Shown here piece by piece: positions 16,818-26,227 of a stretch of 64,000 bases of DNA. The translations under genes were made by a program, and so were the position numbers. The notes beneath the pieces are model-generated. The model saw only the letters and a program-made list of their open reading frames with translations. It was not told the DNA's origin and did no database searches. Position 1 is the stretch's first letter, and the number at the start of each line of letters is the position of its first letter. Origin of the DNA: Niastella yeongjuensis (GTDB lineage Bacteria; Bacteroidota; Bacteroidia; Chitinophagales; Chitinophagaceae); the NCBI RefSeq assembly GCF_900110245.1, contig NZ_FOCZ01000007.1, positions 248,001-312,000 of the forward strand, in the 5' to 3' direction.

Positions 16818-17870
16818 CTACCCTAATCTTACGCGTGGGTCCACAACAGCATACAGCACATCCGCTAAGACATTAACCAGTATAAAAAAGAAAGAGGTGA
16901 TGAGTACCGAACCCATTACTACGGGGAAATCGAGTTTCTCCAGGGCGTCTACGGTTACTTTTCCTATCCCCTTCCAGCCAAAAATATATTCAACAAAAAA
17001 AGCGCCCGCCAGCAGTTCGGCAAACCAGCCGGTAATGGCTGTGATCACAGGGTTAAGGGCATTGCGCAGGGCATGTTTCCATATTACCACGCGTTTGGGC
17101 AATCCTTTGGCATAGGCGGTACGGATATAATCCTGGTTCAACACATCGAGCATGGCGCTTCGGGTGAGCTGGGTAATAATGGCCAGCGGCCGGATACCCA
17201 GCGTCAATGCGGGCAACCACAGATTTTGTAACGACCAGAATGGTTTGCCCGTAAATTCATCTATATTGCGCCAGCTGCCCGTCATGTGCAGACCGGTATA
17301 CTGACTCCATACAAAGCCAAACAAATAAGCAATTACAATACCCATAAAAAATGAAGGGGCTGAAATGCCCAGTACACTGGTAAAAATGGCGGATGTATCC
17401 AGCCAGGTATCTTTCTTCGTGGCCGCCAGTACGCCCAGCGGTATGCCCAGGGCAACGGCAATACACATGGCGGCAATGGCCAGCAACAGCGTGCCGGGCA
17501 ACGCTTCCATCAATACTTCGCCTACATTTTTCTTGGTTTGGTAAGAACGGCGCAGGTAGGGCACTTTGATGGCGAGGTTATAACCGGCGCCACCAATAAA
17601 AATGCCTTTCAGCTGTTTTTTCTCTATTTCACTATCGGTATGAATGGCGAGTGGAGAAATATCATTCAGGAACAGTACAAACTGTTTCCATTTGGGTTGA
17701 TCGAGGTACAATTCACGCCGAATATTTTCCTGGGTAGCCGCATCTGCCCGCTGCCCCATTATCAGCCGCGATGGATCGGCAAAGCCCTGGAATAATAAAA
17801 ATACCAGTACGATTACTCCCAGCATCACCAGGATGCCATAGAGAAGTCGTTTGGTAAAGTATTTTATCAT
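16818..17870 (-). CDS. Peptide/nickel-type ABC transporter permease (DppB/OppB family)
   Basis: A 350-residue inner-membrane permease. The first membrane helix (YGILVMLGVIVLVFLLFQ) is followed by the large periplasmic loop typical of DppB/OppB. The binding-protein-dependent transport domain follows, with further membrane segments and the EAA-type loop NQDYIRTAYAKGLPKRVVIWKHALRNAL near 250. The C-terminus DPRVRLG is characteristic. Substrates of the family are oligopeptides or nickel. The partner permease, binding protein and ATPases are not adjacent here. An array of heptamers starts immediately upstream of the start codon. Confidence 0.9.
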   Translation of the reverse strand: MIKYFTKRLLYGILVMLGVIVLVFLLFQGFADPSRLIMGQRADAATQENIRRELYLDQPKWKQFVLFLNDISPLAIHTDSEIEKKQLKGIFIGGAGYNLAIKVPYLRRSYQTKKNVGEVLMEALPGTLLLAIAAMCIAVALGIPLGVLAATKKDTWLDTSAIFTSVLGISAPSFFMGIVIAYLFGFVWSQYTGLHMTGSWRNIDEFTGKPFWSLQNLWLPALTLGIRPLAIITQLTRSAMLDVLNQDYIRTAYAKGLPKRVVIWKHALRNALNPVITAITGWFAELLAGAFFVEYIFGWKGIGKVTVDALEKLDFPVVMGSVLITSFFFILVNVLADVLYAVVDPRVRLG

Positions 17871-18070
17871 TAAAGTTTAAAGTTTTAAGTTCAAGGTTTA
17901 AAGTTGAAAGTTCAAAGTTGAAAGTTCAAAGTTGAAAGTTTTAAGTTCAAAGTTTAAAGTTCGTAGGTTCTTAAGTTAGCTTTCGCCTTTCAACTTTAAA
18001 CTTAAAACTTTCAACTCTCTGCCCTCTGCCCTTTGCCTTCTGCCCTTTGCCTATTCCCCATTGCCTTTCA
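17871..18070. repeat. Thirteen in-register AAGTT heptamers plus CTGCC heptamers
   Basis: Directly against the permease start codon, thirteen consecutive 7-bp units of form NAAAGTT (TAAAGTT, GAAAGTT, CAAAGTT, TTAAGTT) run from 17871 to 17961. Reverse-complement TTTCAAC/TTTAAAC words follow, then CTGCCCT/TTTGCCT heptamers to about 18070. The last part encodes the stop codon and final residues of the BT_3928-type gene. Confidence 0.85.
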
Positions 18071-19187
18071 AATTACTAACTACCAACAACGCCTGCTCCA
18101 GATCCGCATAGCTCCATTTATTTAAGATAGTTCCTTTTTTGATCAAAAACAAAGCAGGGTTGGTACGGGCAGCAGTTTTAATGGCGGTGGCGTCACAACG
18201 CAACGGCATAAACGCATAAAACACATCGGGCGGATTTTGCCGCAGGGTTTCCATGGGCACATTGGTGACCATATAACCTTTTATGTGTTTTTTATCGGCA
18301 ATCCGCATGATCATATCCAGTTTGCCAGGCCATTCGCCGGTGGTGGAATAACCATTTTTCAGGAACAGGTACAACTGGTATTCATCTGTATTCAGCAATG
18401 CCTGGGTGGTATCGGTGCCCGCAAAAGTCTGCAGCGTGAAATCTTTTATGGCCGGTGAGGCATTGCCCTTACGCACTACTTTATCGTACCGCTTTACAAA
18501 TTTGTAAGTGGCATCGTCGTAATCGGCGGGGAAATTATCTGCGGTGAACTCCACCTGTTTACCTGCTTTCTCATATACAAAGCTGATCACGGTACTATCG
18601 GGGATGGAACCGGGCGGCGCCTGCATTTTTTCGGGAATGTTATTGCCTATTTTGTAAGGCAGGCAATCCTTTACGGGCAGGTGTATCAGCACATACCATT
18701 GAAAAGCAAAAGAAAAAATAACAGTGAAGAAAAGCGCGGCCAGACTGAAGGTTTTGTTTAAAGCCGGTTTTATTTTGTTTTGCTGCCAGAAGATAAAGGC
18801 AATCAATACCAGCAACAGCAGGTCTTTTAGGAACGACTGATCGGCAGTTAAGGGAATACAATCGCCAAAACAACCGCATTCGCGTATTTTACCACTGAAC
18901 AGGGCATACCCGGTAAGGAAGGTGAAGAAAATGATCAGCAGCAATAACAGCCAGCTGAACAGTTTCATTTGCCAGCCTACCAGCACGGCCACGCCGGCAA
19001 TGATCTCAAACGCGATCATGGCTACCGAGAAGGTCAGTGTATAATTGTCGAGAAAACTCCAGCCCCATACTTCAAAAAACTCCTGCATTTTATAGCTCAG
19101 GCCGAGGGGGTCATTGGCTTTCACAAGTCCGGAAAAAATAAACAGAACGCCTACGATGATACGGGTTATAGTCAGTAATATTTTCAT
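18051..19187 (-). CDS. BT_3928-family protein: DoxX-like membrane domain plus thioredoxin-like tail
   Basis: A 378-residue protein. Residues 1-150 have four membrane helices of the DoxX/MauE type with FSGLVKANDPLG near the start and a cytosolic or periplasmic CGCFGDC motif near 105. After a further helix (about 150-168) the C-terminal half has a thioredoxin-like layout (SPAIKDFTLQTFAG, YQLYLFLKNG, ALFLIKKGTIL), but no CxxC pair. The pairing with folP, here divergent, is common in Bacteroidota. A role in redox or membrane homeostasis is inferred. The last five residues and stop are encoded by the repeat array. Confidence 0.8.
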   Translation of the reverse strand: MKILLTITRIIVGVLFIFSGLVKANDPLGLSYKMQEFFEVWGWSFLDNYTLTFSVAMIAFEIIAGVAVLVGWQMKLFSWLLLLLIIFFTFLTGYALFSGKIRECGCFGDCIPLTADQSFLKDLLLLVLIAFIFWQQNKIKPALNKTFSLAALFFTVIFSFAFQWYVLIHLPVKDCLPYKIGNNIPEKMQAPPGSIPDSTVISFVYEKAGKQVEFTADNFPADYDDATYKFVKRYDKVVRKGNASPAIKDFTLQTFAGTDTTQALLNTDEYQLYLFLKNGYSTTGEWPGKLDMIMRIADKKHIKGYMVTNVPMETLRQNPPDVFYAFMPLRCDATAIKTAARTNPALFLIKKGTILNKWSYADLEQALLVVSNLKGNGE

Positions 19188-19227
19188 ATTATGTTATATA
19201 TGATCCAGGGTGATTCATTAGTCAAAT

Positions 19228-19355
19228 GCAATCGGCTGAAAGGGCAGAAGGCAGCGGGCAGAAGGCAGAAAGAAAAGCCGCGACGCGGCCGGGTTGTCTT
19301 CGCTGCCGCGAAGAAGTGTATTTATCTCTGCCTTCTGCCTTCTGCCCTTTGTCTT
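19228..19355. repeat. GGCAGAA / CTGCCTT inverted heptamer array
   Basis: GGGCAGAAGGCAG words at 19238-19275 are mirrored by CTGCCTTCTGCC words at 19325-19350. Between them is a GC-rich insert with two short palindromes and the shared spacer GAAGTGTATTT, seen again near 59493. The array fills the BT_3928/folP divergent spacer. Confidence 0.65.
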
Positions 19356-19390
19356 ACCTTTATCCATCAAAAGTAATGAACAAACCATAA

Positions 19391-20212
19391 ATGTATACGC
19401 TGAATTGTAAAGGCCGTTTATTGGTAATAGATAAGCCCCTGGTAATGGGCATTATCAATACCACCCCCGATTCTTTTTATGAAGGAAGCCGTTTTATGGG
19501 CGAAAGCGGGGTGCTAAAGCAGGCGGAAGAAATGCTAAAGGCCGGTGCCGACATCCTGGACATTGGCGGACAAAGCACACGCCCCAACAGTATCACCGTT
19601 TCGGCCGGGGAAGAGCTGCAGCGGGTTACAGGCGCTATTGAATCGCTGCATTACAATTTTCCCGAAGCGGTAATTTCCATAGATACCTATTATGCCCGGG
19701 TAGCCGCTGAAGCGGTGGCCGCGGGAGCATCCATCGTCAACGATGTTAGTGCCGGACTGGTTGATCCTGCCATTATTACTACTACGGGTTCGCTGCGTGT
19801 TCCTTACATCTGCACCCATATAAAAGGAACACCGGCCACCATGCAACAACACGCAACATACGACAATGTTACCCGGGAGGTGCTGGATTTCTTTATTCAA
19901 AAAACGGCTGAGTGCCATAAAGCGGGCATTACCGACGTGATCATTGACCCCGGTTTTGGTTTTGCCAAAACACCTGCCCATAATTTTGTGCTGCTGAAAG
20001 ACCTGGCCCTGTTGAAAATGCTTGATAAACCCATCCTGGTTGGGGTGTCGCGCAAATCATCGGTGTATAAAACCCTGGGCATAACTGCCGCAGAGGCGTT
20101 GAACGGCACCACAGTGCTAAATACCGTCGGGTTGCTGAACGGTGCGCATATTTTGCGGGTGCATGATGTAAAAGAAGCAAAGGAAGCGATAACGCTTGTT
20201 AGCCGTTTGTAG
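19391..20212 (+). CDS. folP: Dihydropteroate synthase
   Basis: Joins para-aminobenzoate to dihydropterin pyrophosphate in folate synthesis and is the target of sulfonamides. Family motifs are in order: GIINTTPDSFYEGSRF (about 20), DIGGQSTRP (about 57), VISIDTYYA (about 97), IVNDVSAG, HIKGTPATMQ (about 142), DPGFGFAKT (about 190) and VGVSRKSS (about 222). The length of 273 residues is normal. It ends with a hairpin and is convergent with the FKBP lipoprotein gene. Confidence 0.95.
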   Translation: MYTLNCKGRLLVIDKPLVMGIINTTPDSFYEGSRFMGESGVLKQAEEMLKAGADILDIGGQSTRPNSITVSAGEELQRVTGAIESLHYNFPEAVISIDTYYARVAAEAVAAGASIVNDVSAGLVDPAIITTTGSLRVPYICTHIKGTPATMQQHATYDNVTREVLDFFIQKTAECHKAGITDVIIDPGFGFAKTPAHNFVLLKDLALLKMLDKPILVGVSRKSSVYKTLGITAAEALNGTTVLNTVGLLNGAHILRVHDVKEAKEAITLVSRL

Positions 20213-20228
20213 TTCTTCAAAATAAAAA

Positions 20229-20257
20229 AGGTATGCTGCCATTGCTGGAGCATACCT
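20229..20257. terminator. Hairpin after folP
   Basis: AGGTATGCT at 20229-20237 pairs with AGCATACCT at 20249-20257 across an 11-base loop, preceded by A6. It lies 16 bp after the folP stop and may also end the opposing FKBP transcript. Confidence 0.65.
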
Positions 20258-20319
20258 GTATATTATTTGAAGCGTGAAGGAGTGTTATACTGCAACCACC
20301 AACTACAAACCACTAACAA

Positions 20320-21282
20320 TTAGTGTGAATGTTGCTGAGGCTGAGGTTGTCCCTGAGGCGGCATAGGCATCATAGGCGCTTGTTTGGGCGCGCTGTCGCT
20401 TACGTTAGCCACTTCAATGTCAAATACCAGGCTTTCGTATGGTTTTCCGCCAGGGCCGGGTTGTGCACCATAAGCCATGAAGAACGGAATGTACAATGTA
20501 CCTTTTCCACCTTTTTTGAAATATTTCAAACCTTCGTCCCAACCAGGAATAACGGCATGGGTTCCTACCTGTACATCGAAAGCAGGTTTGCCGGGTTCCA
20601 TATTGGTTTCAAAAGTTTTCATGGTAGGGAATACTTTACCAGTATAACGGATAGAGCAAAACTTACCAGAATCAACCTGGGCGCCGCTACCTTGTTCTTT
20701 AACTTCAACAAAAGTACCCTCTGGGCCTTTTTGATATTTGATGTTATTTTTAGTCAGGTAGTCTTCGATCTCTTTTACAGCAGGGCCTTTCAGGCTTTCC
20801 ATTTTTGTTTTCTGACGCTCTTGGGCCACTTGCATTTCTGCCATCTGGTCTTTTTGGGCAACGCTGTCAGCATTGAACACTTCTACCACTCTGAAAGATA
20901 AAACCAGTTTATCTTTTGGTTTAATGAACTCAGGCAGCATGCCTTGTTTTTTAGCAAGGGTATCAGCCTCGCGGATCACCACGGCGCTGTCGCCTTTGTG
21001 CAGCATGGTGAAAATTTCCTGTGGATCGTAAGTAGGGCCTACGCTGTCAACCTTTGCATAAAAAGGCATTTGCTCGTATGAGTTGGCCAGAACAGAATCT
21101 CTTAATTTATGTACAAACTGAATTTTTATAATATCACCTCTTTTCACCAGTGGGCCGCTGCCATTGGGGATGATCTTATAAAGCAAACCGCTTTTTGTTT
21201 TTTTGAACCCGCTGTTTTTACAGGCCGTTGTTGACAACAACAGTGCTGAAAGGGCACTTAATAAAATCGTTGTTTTTTTCAT
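20320..21282 (-). CDS. FKBP-type peptidyl-prolyl isomerase lipoprotein
   Basis: A 320-residue envelope protein. The signal peptide ends LLLSTTACKN, giving an acylated Cys near 21. There are two FKBP-like regions: a divergent one at about 30-130 (VKRGDIIKIQFVHKL), then the complete one at about 190-300 with RYTGKVFPTMKTFETN, VIPGWDEGLKYFKKG and FFMAYGAQP. A charged helix (KDQMAEMQVAQERQKTKMES) links them. The tail is rich in Pro, Gln and His. It probably assists folding of envelope proteins. It is 21 bp downstream of the NrnA-like gene on the same strand. Confidence 0.87.
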   Translation of the reverse strand: MKKTTILLSALSALLLSTTACKNSGFKKTKSGLLYKIIPNGSGPLVKRGDIIKIQFVHKLRDSVLANSYEQMPFYAKVDSVGPTYDPQEIFTMLHKGDSAVVIREADTLAKKQGMLPEFIKPKDKLVLSFRVVEVFNADSVAQKDQMAEMQVAQERQKTKMESLKGPAVKEIEDYLTKNNIKYQKGPEGTFVEVKEQGSGAQVDSGKFCSIRYTGKVFPTMKTFETNMEPGKPAFDVQVGTHAVIPGWDEGLKYFKKGGKGTLYIPFFMAYGAQPGPGGKPYESLVFDIEVANVSDSAPKQAPMMPMPPQGQPQPQQHSH

Positions 21283-21303
21283 TTGAATATTTGTAATAAA
21301 GTT

Positions 21304-22311
21304 TTATTGTAACTGCAAAGCGTTTTCTTTCATGGCTTCCAGAAAGCGTTGAACGGTTCCATCGAGCGAATCACTGCTGCGGCCACCGGCTGCATTGAAA
21401 TGACCGCCGCCTTCAAAATAGTTACGGGCAAAGGTATTTACGTCGAAATCGCCTTTGCTGCGGAAGCTCCATTTGCGTTCTTCATCGCGGTCGATAACCA
21501 GGGCAGCCAGTTTAATGCCCTGAATGCTCAGGGGCCAGTTCACCAGTCCTTCGGTATCGCCGGTTTTGATCTCAAACCGCAACAGATCTTTTTTGGGAAT
21601 AGAGATCAGGGCGGTGTTGTATTCATAGAACAGGTCCATCCGGTGCAGCAGGATGTGCCCGATAAACCGGAGCCTGTTTTCGAGGAAGTTATCGTAAATA
21701 TTTTCATGCACCAGGGTGTGCTGCAGCCCGCGGTCTTTCAGGTCGGCCACCATGCGGTGCACAGAGGCGCTGGCTGAAGGAAAGCGGAACGAACCGGTAT
21801 CGGTCATAACACCGGCATAGAGGCAGTCGGCGATGGCCGGGGTGATACGGTCGCCGTATCCGCCGCCCACGATAAAATCATACACCATTTCACAGGTGCT
21901 GCTTTTAGCGGTATCGCTGATACCCCAGGTAAAAAGGGGTACTTCAGGTTGCTGGTGATGGTCAATTAAAATACGGTCATAAGCGCCCTGACGCAGGGTA
22001 TTTGCCATATGCTTGGTACGAACCAGCACATTAAAATCGAGGCAAAAAACCCATTGCGCCTGTTGTAAGGCGGCCTCACCCCTGTCGCGTTGCAGTTCAT
22101 AATCTATCACTTTTGCCGATCCGGGCATCCAGTCGAGCCATTTGGCCCAGTTGGTAGGGGAAACTACGGTAACTGAGTGACCGAGGGCGGTAAGAAAATG
22201 ATACATGGCCAGGGAACTGCCCATGGCGTCCGCATCAGGCTTCTGATGCGTGGTAATCACCACATTACGTGGGGTTGTTAAATGGGGATATATGTCTTGT
22301 ATAGGTTTCAT
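21304..22311 (-). CDS. DHH family phosphoesterase (NrnA-like oligoribonuclease/pAp phosphatase)
   Basis: A 335-residue enzyme with the DHH signature set: HQKPDADAMGSSLA (about 22-35), CLDFNV (about 90), the DHH box LIDHHQQP (about 115-122), GVMTDTGSFRFP (about 172) and the DHHA1 substrate motif GGGHFNAAGG near 310. NrnA homologues degrade short RNA oligomers and dephosphorylate 3'-phosphoadenosine 5'-phosphate. All metal ligands seem present. It lies upstream of the FKBP lipoprotein and probably shares its transcript. Confidence 0.9.
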   Translation of the reverse strand: MKPIQDIYPHLTTPRNVVITTHQKPDADAMGSSLAMYHFLTALGHSVTVVSPTNWAKWLDWMPGSAKVIDYELQRDRGEAALQQAQWVFCLDFNVLVRTKHMANTLRQGAYDRILIDHHQQPEVPLFTWGISDTAKSSTCEMVYDFIVGGGYGDRITPAIADCLYAGVMTDTGSFRFPSASASVHRMVADLKDRGLQHTLVHENIYDNFLENRLRFIGHILLHRMDLFYEYNTALISIPKKDLLRFEIKTGDTEGLVNWPLSIQGIKLAALVIDRDEERKWSFRSKGDFDVNTFARNYFEGGGHFNAAGGRSSDSLDGTVQRFLEAMKENALQLQ

Positions 22312-22354
22312 GAAACGGTGGCAAAGTTGCAGAAATAAAGCTCAATGACCAAAA

Positions 22355-22475
22355 CAGTTCTTAGTTTTAAGTTCTATGTTGTAAGTTTTTATAATTTGAA
22401 CGCCCTGCGGCCTTTAAAGCCTCGTTGCCGCGCAGCCGTGTATTGGCTTACTGCTTACAGCTTGTAGCTTGAAGC
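22355..22475. repeat. AAGTTNT heptamers and GC-rich insert before ndk
   Basis: AGTTCTTAGTTTTAAGTT-type words (22360-22390), a GC-rich segment with GCCGCGCAGCC, then GCTTACA/GCTTGTA words (22447-22475). They fill the divergent spacer between the NrnA-like gene and ndk. Confidence 0.5.
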
Positions 22476-22494
22476 TGTATTTTCCTTACTTTTG
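22462..22494 (+). promoter_or_regulatory. Candidate promoter of ndk
   Basis: TACTTTTG at 22487-22494 matches the Bacteroidota -7 consensus TAnnTTTG exactly, and a TTG at 22462-22464 is placed 22 bp upstream, near the preferred -33 distance. The ATG of ndk is 22 bp downstream of the box. Confidence 0.55.
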
Positions 22495-22516
22495 CGGCCA
22501 AAATAGAAAGATTAGT

Positions 22517-22933
22517 ATGAGTAACCGCACGTTTACTATGATTAAACCCGATGCCATGAAGAATGGACATGCCGGAGCGATATTAGACCGGATCATCAAG
22601 GAAGGGTTCCGCGTTGTATCGTTGAAATTGACCAAATTAAGCAAGGAAAAAGCCGGTGAGTTCTATGCTGTGCATAAAGAGCGTCCTTTTTATGGCGAAC
22701 TGGTTGATTTTATGAGCAGCGGTGTTATCATTGCCGCCATTTTGGAAAAAGACAATGCCGTTAACGCATTTCGTACCCTGATCGGTGCTACCAACCCAGC
22801 CCAGGCCGAAGCAGGTACCATCCGCAAACTGTTTGCTACCTCTATCGGCGAAAACGCCGTTCATGGCAGCGACAGCGATGAAAATGCCGCTATCGAAGGC
22901 AGTTTCTTCTTCAGCGGACTGGAGCAGTTCTAA
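22517..22933 (+). CDS. ndk: Nucleoside diphosphate kinase
   Basis: Transfers the gamma-phosphate of ATP to nucleoside diphosphates through a phospho-histidine. The 138-residue protein starts [18 protein letters not shown] and carries [12 protein letters not shown], the [18 protein letters not shown] segment and the active-site loop [12 protein letters not shown] with the catalytic His. The frame is open 16 codons upstream, but Met at 22517 gives the usual N-terminus and follows a good -7 box. It is a single gene with its own terminator. Confidence 0.95.
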   Translation: MSNRTFTMIKPDAMKNGHAGAILDRIIKEGFRVVSLKLTKLSKEKAGEFYAVHKERPFYGELVDFMSSGVIIAAILEKDNAVNAFRTLIGATNPAQAEAGTIRKLFATSIGENAVHGSDSDENAAIEGSFFFSGLEQF

Positions 22934-22984
22934 TTAACGCTTTAGGTTTAATTGTAACCTATCGTTTTATAAGATAACGAAGAA

Positions 22985-23030
22985 AGAGGTATGAAGCAGG
23001 AAGTAAGAACTTCCCTAATTTCATACCTCT
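22985..23030 (+). terminator. Terminator of ndk
   Basis: AGAGGTATGAA at 22985-22995 pairs with TTCATACCTCT at 23020-23030, with an inner GGAAGT/ACTTCC stem, followed by TCTTTTTTATTTT. Confidence 0.75.
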
Positions 23031-23064
23031 TCTTTTTTATTTTGAGTTTCTTATTTCTTATGTC

Positions 23065-23107
23065 CCACCTCCTACCTCTTTCCTCTTACCTCCTAGTTCA
23101 CCTCCTC
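23065..23107. repeat. CCACCTC/TACCTCT heptamer-like array
   Basis: Repeated ACCTCC and TACCTCT words run in roughly 7-bp steps between the ndk terminator and the TraB gene end. The same words occur after recF. Confidence 0.45.
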
Positions 23108-23131
23108 AAATAATCAATTGCTTCAATTCAA

Positions 23132-24115
23132 TCAAAGTGATTCCGTATTCTTACTATTCCCGATATTCTTCATCGGCGTTACCTTAAACCCTTTCTTCCT
23201 CAACAGATTGATCACCCCCTGTTCGCCGGGTAAATGCCCTGCTCCCACTGCAAACAACAAACAGTTCTCCTTCATCAATGCCGGCATCTGGTCAACCCAG
23301 TGACGGTTACGGCTGTACAACAACAGGTCCATATAATCGGCTTCCATACCCGGGTCGCTTTTGTTCGAAAGGGAATCCAGCTCTTCCAGGTTTTGCTCGC
23401 GGTAAGCTTTTACCATTTCCAGGGTGGCTGCTTTGTAGGTGTCTATGCTGTCGATATACGTTACCAGGTCTTTTGCCTGTTTTTCATAAGGGATGCTGTC
23501 GAAAATTGAAGCCTGGAATTCGGTTGTTTCCAATCCCTTTATTTCCTTGTTGTATTGCTTGCCTTCCTGCATGATCAGTTCTTCCATGCCATTCTTTTGG
23601 GAAAGAAACGATCCACCCTCCTGGCCGGAACACTCCATCATTTTTTCACCTATAAGGCTGGAGATGAAAAACGGTTTTACCCGGTTGAACATACTTAACG
23701 GCAGCGAATTTTGTTTGAAATAAGCTTCTACTTTGGCATACTCCGCCGGGGTAAGCAATTCAGACAATTTAGTGCCGTTGTTCATCCGGATGTATTTCAG
23801 GGCGCCCAGCGTTTCGCCTAAATTGTCCATATCGAGCTCAAAATAGATCTGATCGCAATTCCTGATCACGTATTTCAGGCTATCGCTCACCGTGGCATCT
23901 TCGGCACACAAAACGTGCATGGTGCCAAACAGGTACGAGGGCCGTTTGAGCCCATTACCCGTTATTTTCCATAACAGTGTGTTATCTAGGTGATTATACC
24001 CGCTTTTCGACACCGGGGCGGTTGCTTTTTTGCCGTTATTGGCGTTTTGCTGTCCCAATCCCGTCATGGCCAGCGCCACATAAAAAAATAACATACTTAC
24101 TTTTTTCGATAACAT
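23132..24115 (-). CDS. TraB/GumN family protein
   Basis: A 327-residue exported protein with a signal peptide (MLSKKVSMLFFYVALAMTGLG). The family core is visible: SYLFGTMHVLC near 60 with the conserved Gly and His, YFELDMDNLGETL, and the C-terminal LLFAVGAGHLPGEQGVINLLRKKGF near 290 with the second conserved GxxH. TraB/GumN (TIKI-related) proteins are predicted metalloproteases; the substrate here is unknown. The gene stands alone between ndk and the DUF3857 pair. Confidence 0.88.
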   Translation of the reverse strand: MLSKKVSMLFFYVALAMTGLGQQNANNGKKATAPVSKSGYNHLDNTLLWKITGNGLKRPSYLFGTMHVLCAEDATVSDSLKYVIRNCDQIYFELDMDNLGETLGALKYIRMNNGTKLSELLTPAEYAKVEAYFKQNSLPLSMFNRVKPFFISSLIGEKMMECSGQEGGSFLSQKNGMEELIMQEGKQYNKEIKGLETTEFQASIFDSIPYEKQAKDLVTYIDSIDTYKAATLEMVKAYREQNLEELDSLSNKSDPGMEADYMDLLLYSRNRHWVDQMPALMKENCLLFAVGAGHLPGEQGVINLLRKKGFKVTPMKNIGNSKNTESL

Positions 24116-24305
24116 AGTGCTTGCTTTTATCCTGCCTGTTGAATAGGGTGCTTTTTTTTATTATACTTGCGGTGCGTAGTTTTTAATGCCGGTTAACTGC
24201 ACATTTTTACTTCACAACAAAGCTAAACCGGCTTGGTGATATGTGCGAATAAATTTACAAAACAGGGGCCTGGGAATACAAAATTGAATTTTTACAACTA
24301 ACTGC

Positions 24306-26216
24306 ATGAAACGATTTGTTTGTAGCTTATTGTCATTGGTATTCATAAGTCTGTGCACAGCGCAAACTACCCTGCCTGAACCGGGAGAATTTACAGAGGC
24401 TGAAAAAGCGATCACCGAATGCCCGTTCGATAAAGAAGCCGACGCCGTGGTGATCTTCGACGAGGCTTCTGCCGACACCGACGAACAGCATAAACTCATT
24501 TATATCAGGCGTACCCGGTTAAAGATCCTGAAACCAAAAGGTAACCGCTATGCCAATATTTCCATCCCCTATTACAGCAGAGAAGAAATAGAATATATAA
24601 GCGATATAGAAGCCTATACCTGCAATCCCGGTACAGATCCCGAAGTAAAAAGAGTGCCTTCGTCTGCCATCTTCCGCCAAAAATTAAATGACTACTGGTC
24701 TGTAGTAAAAATTGCCCTGCCCAATGTTCAACCTGGTACTATAATAGAATACAAATACATTACCACCGCCAAAAGTTACCGCATCAAAGACTGGAATTTC
24801 CAGCGTGAGCTACCCGTAATGCACAGCCATTTTTCGCTGGCGGTAATGCCCAACTACGCCTTTTCTTACCGGGTATTCAAAAGCGAGCGCCTGCCCATCG
24901 AGATCAAAAAAAGAGAAAGAGAAGGCCGGATCTATTTTGAAATGAACAATATTGCCGGTTTACGGGAGGAACCGTTTATGGATGCGGAAAAGGATTACCT
25001 GCAACATGTGGAATTTCAGATGTCGGGTTACCAGGGCACCTTCGGCGGCACTACCCGGTACATGACCACCTGGGATGAAGTGACCCGCGAATTAATGACG
25101 GACGCTTCGTTTGGGGTACAACTGAATAAAAATATTCCGTTGGGACCGGAATGGCTCAGCAGCGTGAAGGCAATAACGCCTGCGTTTGAACGCATGTCGG
25201 CCGTTTACAATTTTGTATATAAGAACATCAACTGGAATGGCACCCGCAGTATTACGGCTGTGGACGGGGTAAAGGAAACCTGGGATAAAAAACAGGGCAG
25301 CAGCGGCGATGTTAACCTATTGCTGATAAACCTGCTGAAAGAAGCAGAACTGGAAGTATATCCCCTGCTGGTGAGCGAACGTGGCCATGGCAAGGTAGAC
25401 CCCGAAACGCCGTTTATTGACCAGTTCAGTAAAACTATGGCCTGTGTACTGATAGCCGGAAATAAATATGTACTGGATGCCACAGGCCCTTATACCCCAC
25501 CTTTCATGATCCCCTTTTCTGTCATCAATACAAAAGCATTCCTGGTTGCCAAAAAGAAAAGTGCCATCATCACCCTTACGGAAACTAAAAAAAAGGACCG
25601 GAACCTGGTGCTTATTCAGGCCCGCATTGACGACAATGGCGCCATGACCGGTAAAGCTATTATTCAAAGCGATGAATATGCCCGCCTTACCCGTATGCGG
25701 GCCTGGCAAAACGATAAAGACCGCTTCAAGGAAAATTATTACACCACGTATGAAGCCGGACTGAAAGTAGATAGTTTGGAAATGCATAATCTGGAGAACG
25801 ATTCCCTGTCGCTGGAACAACAATTCAATTTCTCCCTGCCACCAACAGTCAGCGGCGATTATAAACTCATTAACCTGAATCTGTTCAGCGGTATTGCCAA
25901 AAATCCGTTCATCTCCGATATCAGGTTTACCAATATCGATTTCGGCTGTTTGCAATCGCATTGTGTAACGGAATCTATAGAACTGCCGCCCTCCCTGAAA
26001 ATAGAAACGCTGCCTAAAAATCTCCGGATGATCATGCCCGACACCAGCATTACCTTTAGCCGGTTGATGGATGTGAAGGACAATGAACTTCGGGTGAAAT
26101 ACGAGATCAGCACTACCCGCAGCGTGTTTGCCGCCGATGAATATGAATATGTAAAGGACTTTTATAAAAGAATGGCGGGCATAATGAATGAACAGATCGT
26201 TTTGAGGAAGCCATAA
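24306..26216 (+). CDS. DUF3857 protein with inactive-looking transglutaminase domain
   Basis: A 636-residue exported protein; the signal peptide ends SLCTAQ at about 20. The DUF3857 domain spans about 50-210 (RRTRLKILKPKGNRYANISIP at its start). A transglutaminase-like region follows at about 280-390. At the position of the catalytic Cys it reads GSSGDVNLLL, and at the catalytic His FSKTMACV; only the third position (LDATGPY) keeps its Asp. So catalysis by the papain-like triad is unlikely. The C-terminal part is beta-rich. It is followed after 11 bp by a paralogue with the triad intact. The function of the pair is unknown. Confidence 0.85.
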   Translation: MKRFVCSLLSLVFISLCTAQTTLPEPGEFTEAEKAITECPFDKEADAVVIFDEASADTDEQHKLIYIRRTRLKILKPKGNRYANISIPYYSREEIEYISDIEAYTCNPGTDPEVKRVPSSAIFRQKLNDYWSVVKIALPNVQPGTIIEYKYITTAKSYRIKDWNFQRELPVMHSHFSLAVMPNYAFSYRVFKSERLPIEIKKREREGRIYFEMNNIAGLREEPFMDAEKDYLQHVEFQMSGYQGTFGGTTRYMTTWDEVTRELMTDASFGVQLNKNIPLGPEWLSSVKAITPAFERMSAVYNFVYKNINWNGTRSITAVDGVKETWDKKQGSSGDVNLLLINLLKEAELEVYPLLVSERGHGKVDPETPFIDQFSKTMACVLIAGNKYVLDATGPYTPPFMIPFSVINTKAFLVAKKKSAIITLTETKKKDRNLVLIQARIDDNGAMTGKAIIQSDEYARLTRMRAWQNDKDRFKENYYTTYEAGLKVDSLEMHNLENDSLSLEQQFNFSLPPTVSGDYKLINLNLFSGIAKNPFISDIRFTNIDFGCLQSHCVTESIELPPSLKIETLPKNLRMIMPDTSITFSRLMDVKDNELRVKYEISTTRSVFAADEYEYVKDFYKRMAGIMNEQIVLRKP

Positions 26217-26227
26217 TAAATGTGACA

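Noticed and set aside
17871-18060. CRISPR array
   Set aside because: The repeats are 7 bp, directly adjacent, with no unique spacers and no cas genes nearby.
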